From contig NZ_KV917374.1 of the NCBI RefSeq assembly GCF_002019645.1, positions 4,734,369 through 4,798,368 of the forward strand: a DNA stretch of 64,000 bases, written 5' to 3'. Below the pieces are notes generated by a model, which searched no databases, had not been told where the DNA came from, and saw only the letters and a program-made list of their open reading frames with translations. This stretch comes from Litchfieldia alkalitelluris (GTDB lineage: Bacteria; Bacillota; Bacilli; Bacillales; Bacillaceae_L). This document shows positions 37,968-48,000 of this stretch, one piece after another (position 1 is the first letter of the stretch; every line of letters begins with the position of its first letter). Both the position numbers and the translations under genes were made by a program.

Positions 37968-40900
37968 CTAATGTATCAATAGTTCCCTCAAATCTTCTTC
38001 AGTTAATGTTGTTGAACCTTGGGTATTTTCATCAATTATTTCTTCAATTAATTGCTTCTTTTTGTCCTGAAGTTCATTCATCTTTTCTTCAATCGTTCCA
38101 CTAGCCACGAGCTTAATCACTCGGACGATATTTTTTTGTCCCATTCTATGTGCCCTTGATGCCGCTTGATCTTCAACTGCAGGATTCCACCAGTTGTCAT
38201 AGAGGATCACAGTATCAGCTCCAGTCAGATTAAGACCGGTTCCACCCGCCTTTAACGAAATAAGGAAGACGTCTTTCTCCCCTTCATTGAACCGATTGCA
38301 TAACTCTACTCGCTCCTCTGAAGCCGTTTGTCCATCTAAATAGAAAAAAGCTGTACCTTGCTGAGCTAGTTCACGACCAATTAAATTGAGCATTTTCGTA
38401 AACTGAGAAAAAATCAATACTCTCCTACCCGAAAGCTTTGCTTCTTTTAATAGTTGCATCAATTGCTCAAATTTTGCAGATTTCCCTTCATATCCGTCTA
38501 CAAATAATGCCGGATGACAGCAAATTTGCCTTAATCTTGTTAAGCCTGCTAAGATTTTGATTCGGTTCTTACGTACTGTATCCTTGTCTAAATGTTTCAG
38601 CGTATCATGGCGTAGCTTCGCTAAATATGCGGTATACAGCTTTTTTTGTTCTGGGAGTAAATCAACTGTCTCCACAGATTCCTTTTTCTCATTAAGCTCC
38701 ATTAACACATCTTCTTTAAGTCGACGTAATAAAAATGGACGAATCCTTTTCGAAATCCGTTCTCTTGAAAGGTGACTGAATTCCTTTAATCCTAATAAAA
38801 GTTCAGGAAAGACGACATGAAAAATAGCCCAAAGCTCTTCGATCGAATTTTCTATTGGTGTACCTGTTAACCCAAAACGAAAGTCTGCTTTGACTCTTTT
38901 AACAGCTCTAAACGTTTGAGTATACGGATTTTTAAACATTTGTGCTTCATCGAAAAACACTGTATGAAAATGCTGTTCTTCAAACCATTTGATATCTTTA
39001 CGTAATAATGGATATGAGGTAATCATTACATCAATAGCCATCATCTCTTGCTGTAACTTCTTTCTCTCCTTCAAGTCTCCATCAACAACAATGGCTTCTA
39101 TCTCTGGAGCGAATTTCATCAACTCACTTAACCAGTTATATTTTAAAGAAGAGGGACAAACAATTAGTGTCGGCTTATTCTTTTTCCTCATTTCCTCAAG
39201 GGATGATAAAATGAAGGTAATACTTTGAACTGTTTTTCCAAGACCCATCTCATCTGCTAAAATTCCTCCGAACTGATAACTAGCGAGGGTTTTCATCCAT
39301 TGAAATCCCTGTTTTTGATAATCTCGTAAAATCGGTTCGATTTGTTTTGGAATCTGAAAATTCGTTTGCTCTGGACTAGTAATCGAACTGATAAACTGTT
39401 TAAAGGATTCCTCCAGGGAGAATATATCTTCTCCACTATGAGAATCCATGAGCTGCATTCCTTTAACGACTGGTACATTCAATCCACTTTCTAAATCCTC
39501 ATCCTGAATTGGTCCAGCTTTTAAGAATCGCTGAATTTCTTCAAATTCTTTTGTTTCAAGGGAGAGAAGCGATCCATTTCTGAGCCGGTAATATTTCCGT
39601 TTTTCCTCTAACGCTGAAAGTAAATCTTTGATTTCAGTATTTGAAATCCCGTCCATTTCAAATTTAAATTCCAGCCAATTCGTCCGTTCCTTTAGTACCT
39701 TCACTCTTATTTTCGGAGGAGTAGTTGCTCTGAATAGTCGATTTCGTACAGCTGTCGTTGCATATATTTGAACAAGTTTTTGAAGCTTAGGAACGATATA
39801 CTGTAAAAACTCATACTCGAGCTCTTCATTATGAACAAAATAGCCTCCATCTGTTTTTACAAAAGAGCTTTCTTCCATTAGCTCTAGGATCATCGCTTCC
39901 TTTTCTTTATCCCTTATTACGACTGGGCCATGATATGCATCATCATCTAACGGGTTAATAATAATCTTCTCATAATGAAACTCTAACCCTACTAATAGGC
40001 GATTTTTCAGACGATCCAAAAATAATTTTGCAGTTAAATTTGATTTTAAAAACTGCTGACTTACTCCTTCTGAAAACTGAACATTCCCTAATTTCTTTAA
40101 GCCTGGAACAATTTTTCCGATAAAATAAGGCATCGTTTCAGCTTGAATAGGAATCTCGTTTGTCTCTGAAGTATCTAACATAGTCTTGAGACTTGAGAGA
40201 TGTCTATACTGTTCGTCATTAAACTTGATGATGTTCCCTTCCTTAAGCCCAACCTGATAGGAGTCCATTAATGTGATCTCACCCAAACCTTGGACTTGAA
40301 GCTTGTACTCTTTGTCGTTGCTTTCCCGAAAAGAAAACTGTAATGGAAGACCTCCCTTAACTAAGCTAAGCCTTCTCTTTTTCACCCCTTCATACTCGAA
40401 TGGAACTGATGGGGCTTTGATTAGTAACGGCAGTACCCGTTCCCAGGAGGTTGGGGGGATTAACAGGATATGTTCTGGAAGCTGATGATCTATTTTAGCT
40501 AAGTTTATATAAGATTCTTCATCTTGAATCACTTGAATAAGGGCTAGAATGACTACATCGTCATCATGGTGGAAGCAATGTTTACTTGGCTCGTACTTTG
40601 TTGACCTAGATAGATTACAAGATTTCCCTAAGCTTACATCTATTAAGAACCGTCTTATATTTGATACATCAATATAATCCACTTTCATTTTGATCCCGAA
40701 CATGGTTTGATTTTCCCCAACAGTAACTGGTATACAAGTAAATACCACCTCAAGGATTTCTCTATTTTCAAAATGAAGCTGATGTCGACTTGCTTTCTGA
40801 GGCAGTTGATCAAAAATTGTTAACAATCCTTCTGTTAATTCATGTTGATGTAACGCGCCAAAATCACTTTGATCTTTTGCGTCCATTATTGGTGGAGGTT

Positions 40901-41183
40901 GACTTTCCATGTCGTGAATAGCCAACAAAACTGCTGCTATATGCTGACAGTCCTTCTGATAGGAGCCGAGTTTTGGGCAGCTGCATTGTGTGTTCATTTC
41001 GGCTAAGCTGTCTCGGGTAACTGTCACATGGAAATCCTCAACCCCTTTCACAGTTGCTTCACACACCTCGGGGTGATAGTTTCGAATGATCACTTTATCC
41101 GCACGATAAAAAGCCTCACCACGTTTGAAGGAGACAGAGCCACACATTTCTTTTATGGTTTTATGATTTAATTTAAAATCCAA
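37968..41183 (-). CDS. ywqA: SNF2-family helicase with SWIM zinc finger (YwqA-like)
   Basis: A 1071-residue Swi2/Snf2 ATPase. Order: SWIM finger near residues 63-80 (CSCPKLGSYQKDCQH, C-x-C...C-x-H), a long middle domain, then the SNF2_N core with Walker A DEMGLGKT (~645), DEAQ box (~742) and GLTGTPIENS, and the Helicase_C domain ending in GGTGLNLTGAD and the arginine-finger region SRAHRMGQ (~1000). This fits the YwqA/YqhH type. It probably remodels protein-DNA or RNA polymerase complexes; no specific partner is adjacent. Start is TTG after TAGGAGGAG. No lesion seen. Confidence 0.92.
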   Translation of the reverse strand: MDFKLNHKTIKEMCGSVSFKRGEAFYRADKVIIRNYHPEVCEATVKGVEDFHVTVTRDSLAEMNTQCSCPKLGSYQKDCQHIAAVLLAIHDMESQPPPIMDAKDQSDFGALHQHELTEGLLTIFDQLPQKASRHQLHFENREILEVVFTCIPVTVGENQTMFGIKMKVDYIDVSNIRRFLIDVSLGKSCNLSRSTKYEPSKHCFHHDDDVVILALIQVIQDEESYINLAKIDHQLPEHILLIPPTSWERVLPLLIKAPSVPFEYEGVKKRRLSLVKGGLPLQFSFRESNDKEYKLQVQGLGEITLMDSYQVGLKEGNIIKFNDEQYRHLSSLKTMLDTSETNEIPIQAETMPYFIGKIVPGLKKLGNVQFSEGVSQQFLKSNLTAKLFLDRLKNRLLVGLEFHYEKIIINPLDDDAYHGPVVIRDKEKEAMILELMEESSFVKTDGGYFVHNEELEYEFLQYIVPKLQKLVQIYATTAVRNRLFRATTPPKIRVKVLKERTNWLEFKFEMDGISNTEIKDLLSALEEKRKYYRLRNGSLLSLETKEFEEIQRFLKAGPIQDEDLESGLNVPVVKGMQLMDSHSGEDIFSLEESFKQFISSITSPEQTNFQIPKQIEPILRDYQKQGFQWMKTLASYQFGGILADEMGLGKTVQSITFILSSLEEMRKKNKPTLIVCPSSLKYNWLSELMKFAPEIEAIVVDGDLKERKKLQQEMMAIDVMITSYPLLRKDIKWFEEQHFHTVFFDEAQMFKNPYTQTFRAVKRVKADFRFGLTGTPIENSIEELWAIFHVVFPELLLGLKEFSHLSRERISKRIRPFLLRRLKEDVLMELNEKKESVETVDLLPEQKKLYTAYLAKLRHDTLKHLDKDTVRKNRIKILAGLTRLRQICCHPALFVDGYEGKSAKFEQLMQLLKEAKLSGRRVLIFSQFTKMLNLIGRELAQQGTAFFYLDGQTASEERVELCNRFNEGEKDVFLISLKAGGTGLNLTGADTVILYDNWWNPAVEDQAASRAHRMGQKNIVRVIKLVASGTIEEKMNELQDKKKQLIEEIIDENTQGSTTLTEEDLRELLIH

Positions 41184-41339
41184 GAGTTTCTCCTCCTACG
41201 TGTTTGTCATTTTCTTATAGTATCACATAATGGTAAGGACTGAAATGAGAGTGGTTTTAGTTGAAGGATCTATTTTTAGGATGAAAAAGAGAATTTGTTT
41301 CACACTAAAGAGATAATGTTGAATGGTGAGTGAGCAAAC

Positions 41340-41714
41340 ATGGAAAATCAAAACAAGATGACCGGTAATAAAACCATTGATTCCAAATACATCCAACAGC
41401 ACCTCGCAAATGAACGAACGTTTCTTGCGTGGGTAAGAACTGCCATTGCGATGATCGGGATTGGGTTTCTGATAACAAACCTACACTTTTCTGGGACAAT
41501 ATATTCAGAATTCAGCGATATGATCGCCTATGCAGTCGGACTGCTAGCAGCATTTTTTGGTATCATAACTATCATTTTAGCGACTATTAATTATTTAAGA
41601 AAACTGGAGGAAATTAACAATCAAACATATCGAGCCTCTAAAGCTTTAATCATTTTGTTATCTGTGATCACCATTATCATCATGACTGTGTTTTCTTTTT
41701 ATTTCTTTATATAG
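41340..41714 (+). CDS. DUF202 (YidH-like) membrane protein
   Basis: A 124-residue inner-membrane protein with three helices (~residues 40-57, 62-85, 102-123). The LANERTFLAWVRTAIAMIGIG segment before helix 1 is the DUF202 signature. Family function is unknown. The ribosome binding site (GGTGAG) is weak. Divergent from the SNF2 gene. Confidence 0.85.
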   Translation: MENQNKMTGNKTIDSKYIQQHLANERTFLAWVRTAIAMIGIGFLITNLHFSGTIYSEFSDMIAYAVGLLAAFFGIITIILATINYLRKLEEINNQTYRASKALIILLSVITIIIMTVFSFYFFI

Positions 41715-41875
41715 GTTGTTTTTTTGTATACAGTTGTTGCTACTGAAAGGTCCTTTACATTTCTAAATTGAGTGGCATCTTTTCTTCTTCGAAATTGTTA
41801 ACCCCAGATTCCTAAAAAAAACAGTGTATTTTACTAGGTCATTTAGCAACAATCTTACAGAAAAGATCTTTATAT

Positions 41876-41905
41876 AAAAAAGCCGAAAATAGGATTCGGC
41901 TTTTC
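41876..41905. terminator. Bidirectional terminator between DUF202 and DUF2254 genes
   Basis: AAAGCCGAA pairs with TTCGGCTTT, flanked by A and T runs, so it can end transcripts from both convergent genes. Confidence 0.88.
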
Positions 41906-41911
41906 TATAGA

Positions 41912-43198
41912 TTAATCTCCCACAATACTTTGTAATCGCCTTTGGTGAATCAATAAAAGTTCCTTATCATAATCAGTCAAAGATTGATGATTTATTTTTT
42001 CTACTACATACTTACTAAACTGTGATACCTTTTGTTTAATTTGCCATGTAGTATCTTCAGCAATTTCACATAAAATCTCTAAGATAACCGTAATGATAGA
42101 GATGTCTTTTTGAGCATAATGACTAACTTGATAGAGTGCTGCCTTTAATAAGTCTTCAAAGGGTTTTTGTGGGATGGACATAACAACTTTTCCATCATGC
42201 TTATATACTAAAGAAACACCATCATATTTACTTACTTTTTTTAAACACATCCCTAAGTGTTGAATGCATTCAATTGCCGTATCTGGGTCATTAATGCCGG
42301 GAGATACAGCTCTAAGTGCAATTTCTGTAATCTTTTGTATACCAAATTCAATGTCCTGATTAGCCGTTTTACTAGGGCCAACTGTGAACATCTCCTTTAA
42401 TAAAGCATGATCGCTATTGGGATGAAAAACCCTCATTACTGTTTCGTTTTCAGGTAAAAAACTTCCAACAAGGGGCATTACCTCGATACGGTAACCATTG
42501 TTTTTAGCGAGATCATATAGCTCCTCTTCATTGATAAACTGTAAATATCCGAAGCGTTCGTTTTTTACTTCAATAACCTTTGAGCTCTCTTTTGCGATTG
42601 GAATTTTCACGCTTGAAAGAGAGGTATAGTCGTTATTTTCAAGAATGTTTAGTCGACTATTTATGGTCTCAATAACATCCTTTGATAATAAATCGATTAA
42701 ATTACTCACCTGTACCCAAGAAGCAACATGATGGATAAAATATATAAAAAAGCCGATACAAATAGTAGCAATTAATACTCCAATAGATGCTGTTACAACG
42801 TGGTTTTCTACTGTGTTTTTCTGCATAAATAACAACGAAAATATCGAATAAACAAATCCACTAACAAATACACCTAGAACACGAACTGTAATTGAGTCAC
42901 GTATAAAGTTCTGCAAAACTCTTGGAGAAAATTGTGATGAAAAAGTGGTTAACACAACCATCGTGATCGAAAATGTAATAGTTGTCATCGTAAGCAACGA
43001 GCCTGCAATGACTCCCAACACCTCCTGTGCTAATTCCACTTCAACTAAAAGCACCTCTGGGAAAAAATCAGCAGAGTCCTGAAAAAAAGCATGATCAATT
43101 AATATCATACTCACTGCAAGGATAAAGGCTCCTATTGAGTAAAGAGTCGGACTTAGCCATATGAAATTTTTGAGTTTTTGATAAAACTGTTTTAACAA
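41912..43198 (-). CDS. DUF2254 membrane protein
   Basis: A 428-residue protein with four helices in the first ~165 residues (WLSPTLYSIGAFILAVSMIL; VLGVIAGSLLTMTTITFSITMVVL; GVFVSGFVYSIFSLLF; SIGVLIATICIGFFIYFIHHV) and a cytoplasmic C-terminal domain with the family motif AVSPGINDPDTAIECI. Function unknown. TTG at 43198 is preferred since GGAGG lies 6 bp upstream; an upstream in-frame TTG at 43213 has no site of its own. Confidence 0.85.
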   Translation of the reverse strand: MLKQFYQKLKNFIWLSPTLYSIGAFILAVSMILIDHAFFQDSADFFPEVLLVEVELAQEVLGVIAGSLLTMTTITFSITMVVLTTFSSQFSPRVLQNFIRDSITVRVLGVFVSGFVYSIFSLLFMQKNTVENHVVTASIGVLIATICIGFFIYFIHHVASWVQVSNLIDLLSKDVIETINSRLNILENNDYTSLSSVKIPIAKESSKVIEVKNERFGYLQFINEEELYDLAKNNGYRIEVMPLVGSFLPENETVMRVFHPNSDHALLKEMFTVGPSKTANQDIEFGIQKITEIALRAVSPGINDPDTAIECIQHLGMCLKKVSKYDGVSLVYKHDGKVVMSIPQKPFEDLLKAALYQVSHYAQKDISIITVILEILCEIAEDTTWQIKQKVSQFSKYVVEKINHQSLTDYDKELLLIHQRRLQSIVGD

Positions 43199-43244
43199 AA
43201 TGAACCTCCACAAAGAACTTCTTTAGGTTCATCTTTACCCCTAT

Positions 43245-43390
43245 CTCCGAAGGTTAAACCTTTAAGAAAGGCGCAGGGGACTCGTAATCGCCAACAGACA
43301 TAAGACGAGCCGGCTTTAATGTTGGTCTTTAGCCTTCTAGTGGATTGGACTTACCTGAGACCAAGATGGCGCCTGAAGCTAGACGTTTAA
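43245..43390 (-). repeat. Interspersed CTAGCTTCAG element, copy 2
   Basis: Read on the minus strand it starts CGTCTAGCTTCAGGCGCC, runs through a CACTAGAAGG hairpin and GTCTTATGTCTGTTGG, and ends CCTGCGCCTTTCTT. Homologous to 29452-29597. It touches the 3' end of the LacI gene and may have replaced its terminator. Confidence 0.8.
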
Positions 43391-44406
43391 CAAACCGCCG
43401 TGCTTTGTCTTACCTTCAAACTTACCGAACAAATCATTTCTTTCCCATGGTTAAGGTCACTTTTATTTTCAATTTGATCAATGAGCATTTTGACAGCTGA
43501 TTGACCCCTTCCATAAATGTCTTGGTTAACAGTCGTTAATCCAGGTGTTAAATACTCCGAAAAGTGAAGGTCATCATAGCCCATGACAGAATAATCTTTT
43601 GGCACAGATATCCCCATGTCGTAGAAACCTTTAATAACACCCATAGCAGCCATGTCTGAAAAAGCAAAAACGGCCGTCACTTTCTCTGGTAATTGGATAA
43701 TCTCTTGCGCGGACTTATATCCACCTTCAATGGAGAAGTCATTTTCAAAAACTAAACTCTCATTAAATTCGATTCCAGCTTCATTTAACGCCTTTTTATA
43801 ACCCGCTAAACGAGCATTTCCTACGGTTTTAAACTCACGAAGTGGACCTGAAATGACCGCAATAGATGTATGTCCTAAGCTTAGTAAATATTTTGCACCT
43901 AAATATCCACCCATTTCATCATTCGTGCCAACTTGATAGACATCGTGATTATGTAGATAGCTATCCATATAAACAGTAGGAAGATTTAACTGTTGGATAT
44001 CTAATAAGATTTCTTGATAATCATTAGCACCAAATACAATCAGTCCATTGATATTTTTTTCTAATAAAAACGGAAGATCAAGTTCATCCTTCAATCCAGT
44101 GACAATCACGTGAAACCTGCGATCTCTTGCTCCATTTTCAACGCCAGAAATAAGTTGCGCGAAAAAAGGGTTCACAATGATCTCTCCACTCGGCGCATAA
44201 GGAACAACCATTGCAATTAACGGGTTTAGCTTATCCCTTAAACTACGGGCGGCGACATTTGGCATGAAATGATTTTCTTTAATTATTTTCTCTATTTTCT
44301 TTCTTGTTTCCTCAGAAAATCGACCTTTTCCATTGATCACATTCGATACAGTACCAATTGATACATTTGCAAGTCGGGCGATATCCTTTATTGTTGTTTT
44401 TTCCAA
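43387..44406 (-). CDS. LacI-family transcriptional regulator
   Basis: A 339-residue LacI/GalR repressor. The N-terminal helix-turn-helix and hinge are TIKDIARLANVSIGTVSNVI (residues 5-24) and FMPNVAARSLR (~48-58, minor-groove hinge), followed by a periplasmic-binding-like sensor domain ending in GYDDLHFSEYLTPGLTTV. It lies 690 bp downstream of the pullulanase gene, in the same direction. AAACGTTT-type operators upstream of the pullulanase gene make control of alpha-glucan use a reasonable guess. ATG follows no strong site that I can see (AGAGAGGAATAG). Confidence 0.9.
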   Translation of the reverse strand: MEKTTIKDIARLANVSIGTVSNVINGKGRFSEETRKKIEKIIKENHFMPNVAARSLRDKLNPLIAMVVPYAPSGEIIVNPFFAQLISGVENGARDRRFHVIVTGLKDELDLPFLLEKNINGLIVFGANDYQEILLDIQQLNLPTVYMDSYLHNHDVYQVGTNDEMGGYLGAKYLLSLGHTSIAVISGPLREFKTVGNARLAGYKKALNEAGIEFNESLVFENDFSIEGGYKSAQEIIQLPEKVTAVFAFSDMAAMGVIKGFYDMGISVPKDYSVMGYDDLHFSEYLTPGLTTVNQDIYGRGQSAVKMLIDQIENKSDLNHGKEMICSVSLKVRQSTAVC

Positions 44407-44492
44407 TGTATACTCTATTCCTCTCTCACGAAAAAATCATTGTTTCTATTTTACAACAAATGGACTTCAGTTGATATATTAGTCTACTCTGA

Positions 44493-44646
44493 AAATAACT
44501 AGGTTGGAGAGTTCCATGAGCTGCGATCCACTTGCTTTCCGCGGGGCGGCCCGTGAGCTCCTCGTCGCTTTTTGAGCTCCTGCGGGGTCTCACGAGACCG
44601 CTAGATCTCGCAGGAGTCAAGTGGCTCTCCGCTCATTCCACACTAG
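44493..44646 (+). repeat. GC-rich palindromic interspersed repeat, copy 2
   Basis: CCACTTGCTTTCCGCGGGGC, then GTGAGCTCCTCGTCGC, GGGGTCTCACGAGACC and CGCAGGAGTCAAGTGG: the outer ends CCACTTG and CAAGTGG pair, giving one large palindrome with an inner GGTCTC/GAGACC arm. Reverse-oriented copy at 49440-49592. Confidence 0.85.
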
Positions 44647-44654
44647 GTGAGCAA

Positions 44655-44715
44655 CATGTTCATTCTACATGGTGCGAATTCAATTATATGGAAGTCTCCC
44701 CTGAAAATCAGTCTG
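44655..44715. repeat. Palindromic module, copy 2
   Basis: TACATGGTGCGAATTCAATT followed by ATATGGAAGTCTCCCCTGAAAAT. Same module as 29385-29435, here directly attached to the GC-rich element. Confidence 0.55.
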
Positions 44716-44964
44716 GGGGATACACTACTTGGGGCAACTGCCTCAAAGTGGGCCTATGATTGACTTTCTCCTTGTTTCCGTCCTGACATCTGAATCATAA
44801 AGTTCCTATGATTGACTTTCTCCTTGTTCTCGCCGCGGCAACTGAATCATAGAGAGCGTATGTTACTTCCGTCTTGCTTTTACTTTGGCAACTGTAACAA
44901 AGCTATTGGAATCACCTAAAACCCGACTAATTATAAGCAATCATCAAGCAAACCTTTTCATATT

Positions 44965-45010
44965 TCCATGGTGCTGATACTAATTAGTTATGGAAGTCTC
45001 CCTGATAATA
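44965..45010. repeat. Palindromic module, copy 3
   Basis: CCATGGTGCTGATACTAATT followed by AGTTATGGAAGTCTCCCTGA. Nearly the inverse of 29385-29435. Confidence 0.6.
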
Positions 45011-45051
45011 ACCTTGGTAGTGGAACCTCCCGAACTTTGCCGAAAAAATAG

Positions 45052-45067
45052 ACTGTCGATATCGACA
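45052..45067 (-). terminator. Candidate terminator of the pullulanase gene
   Basis: CTGTCGATATCGACAG is a perfect palindrome 28 bp after the pulA stop; leftward RNA continues with TCTATTTTTTC. Confidence 0.7.
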
Positions 45068-45095
45068 GCCTAATAAGCTTTACATGAATATTTAT

Positions 45096-48000
45096 TTACT
45101 TCTCTACTGAAAATTTTCTAGCTCTGATAAATGCATACAAACCAAATCCAAGAACTAGTGTTAGCGTACCGATTAAAAGTAGAGTGTGGTTATTTGTTGC
45201 TGTATTAGGAAGTTTATTTCCAGTTTCTTTTTCTTCTTTATCAGTTGCTGGTTCTTCCTTATCAGTCGGATCTGTTACTACCTCTGGATCTTCTGAATCA
45301 ACCGGATCAACTGGTTGTTCAGGGTCAACTGGATACATAGAATCTACTGGGTCTGCAGGGTCTACAGGGTCCACTGGATCTACTGGATCAGTCGTTTCAT
45401 CTTTGACCTCATTTTTTATAACTACTGTAGTTAACGGAGCCATTGTTAACTTGTTTTCTGTTAATTCAAAACCTGAAATCTCAGAAACTTCTTCTACTCC
45501 AGCCTCATCACTGTCTACTAATACTTTATAGGCAGTTAAATCTTCTGACAAGGTAAGTGTTCTTTCTTGATTATCAGCATTTACGAATACATAGTAGCTT
45601 CCCGTTCCATCTGTTGACTCATTTTTATAGCCAATCACTAAATCTTGTTCAGTGATTTCTGGAGATTCAATTAATGTAACATTAGAGTTTACTAAGTCCA
45701 TTTCACCAAGTCTAAATGCGTTTGAAGACCTTCTTAGTTCAATAAGACCAGTTGTATATTCTCTTGTTACATTATTAACCGAGTAAGAATCTGCATTTGT
45801 TGCTTTTTCCCAATCAAACATATTAATTGCGTCTGAAGAATCATATGAATCATGAACAAAGTAGCCAAATACAGTTCCAGATTCATCTTCTAATGCATGG
45901 TACTTCTGTTCTGGCACTCCATCTGCCTTCCATTGCTTTGTACGACCAAGCTCTTGACCTGCATGAATAAATGCAGTTCCTTGAGATGTTAAAATCATCG
46001 CATTTCCGATTCGAATACGTTTATGAATTTCTAAATCATTTTCTGGAATTGCCGGGTCCTTTTTAATTGATTGCGCGATAACATCATATAGTGGAAGATT
46101 ATCGTGTGCCGCAATATATTGAACCATATCACCTGGATCATCTGCAGGTGTATTTGTAGGTTGACCTTTAATATTATTAAAGATTAAGTTAATATCTCTT
46201 GCCCCACCAGTAAGGAATCGTGGCTCACCTTCTGAACCAAAACCAGACTTAAGCTCATTTCTAATTTCATCCGAGAATACACCAACATTATCCGTTTGAT
46301 CCATCCAATCTTGGTCTGCTCCCATTCCTTGTAGTGATGGATCGGCTAATTGACCGCCAAATGTTCTCCAGCCTTCTCCAATAAATAATGCGTCAGGATT
46401 GATTTCAGCGGCAGCGTCATATGCTTTTTGAACAGAGTCATATGTTGCATCCCCCATCATATCCCATCTCATACCATCAATCTTGAACTCTTCAAACCAA
46501 TATTTCACTGAATCTATCATTAGCTTTTCAGCCATGTGATGATTCGTAGCTAAGTTGTTTCCAAAGCCACCGATAAAATTACCATTAGCATCCTGGAACG
46601 CATAATAGTTGGGAACAATGTCATTTAAAAAGCTAGCTTTTGCCATATGAGTATAGACATTATCAAGAACAACACCCATACCTGCATCATGAATCGCATC
46701 AATCAGTTCTTTTAACTCTTGAATTCTTAGCTCTGAATCTTCTGGGTTCTCAGAGTACGCACCATCTGGAGTGAAATAATTGTGTGGATCATATCCCCAG
46801 TTATATTCATTTCCGCCAGCTGAATAATCTAATTCCCTTTGGCCCATGTTCGTTTCGTCGCCAAAATACCAAGCCATAACTGGTAATAGCTGAACATGTG
46901 TGACTCCTAGAGACTTAATGTAGTCTAACTTATCAATAAATGCAGAATAAGTTCCCCATCTAGCATTTAAATCGCCTTCAATAGATGGATCTGAAGTGAA
47001 ATCTCGAACATGAACTTCCCAGATAATCGCATCTTCTCTTTTTTCATAGCCTTCAATATTCGCTCCATTAAAGCCAGAAGGATTTGTTTGACTTAAGTCA
47101 ACAATTGCTGCTTTCCCGACTGTATCTCCATCCGGACCAGCTTCCCCCTTTGTATTCACAGTAAAGGCTGCCATGGATTTTGCATATGGATCTAATACTT
47201 GCTTTGTTACCCCATCATTTGTTACATCATATTGATAGTAATAGCCTCTTAAGTCTGACACATTTAACTCAGCTGGTGTTACATCTGTAGACCAAACTCC
47301 GTCTTCACCTAGCTCTAGTTCAATACTGCCAATTTGGTTAGAAGCGTCGTCTTTATCAAAAAAGTTTGCTGTAACATCACTAGCCGTTGGAGCCCATAAC
47401 TTTAATGTGACATTTCCATTGTTATATGTTGCACCTAGGTCATTGCCATCATAAGAGTACATTTCATCCAATAATCTCCAGCCTGCTTTAGCAGATACCG
47501 TTCTTCCTTGGAATGTCACATTAAATGGTGCATTATCCAAGTTTATTGGCGCATGAACAACAACTGATGTATCACTAGTAATTTCAACCGACTCAATTGT
47601 TACAGAGTTATTATCTTTATCTGTAATACTTAGCGATTGTTGTACATCGTCAGCCGTTAATCCTTTTGTACTTGTAAAAGCAAGCAAGAATTTGCTATCA
47701 GATAAAACTTCACCTGATACAATCCCAGTTGGTGTTTCCCAATAAGGTGATATATAAACGTTATCATCACCATTTTTAATCCATAAACGGTTATAGTCTT
47801 GAAGAAGTGAAAAACCTTTGTCTCCACCCTCTTTTTCACCCGTTTCTCGGTTTACAACTAAGAAACCAATTTGTTGTGCATCTTCTTTTAATTCCACATC
47901 TACATATGCACCATAACGGTCTGTTTGTTCAGCCGTGAAAGGAATCGCTGATGTTGGCCAGCTTTCGAATGTAGCTGTTACATCATCCCACATCCAAAGA

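Larger units (their letters stand above)
44407..45095. other. 690-bp repeat mosaic between pulA and the LacI gene
   Basis: No gene. In order: GC-rich palindromic repeat (44493-44646), palindromic module (44655-44720), two copies of CTATGATTGACTTTCTCCTT 62 bp apart (44754 and 44816), the second closed by AATCATAG to form a hairpin, another palindromic module (44965-45010), and a weak hairpin CTGTCGATATCGACAG (45052-45067) just before the pulA end. Confidence 0.6.

Noticed and set aside
44426-44759. Frames of 60-90 codons in the GC-rich repeats (also 49319-49619)
   Set aside because: They come from the palindromic repeat itself and appear on both strands because of it.
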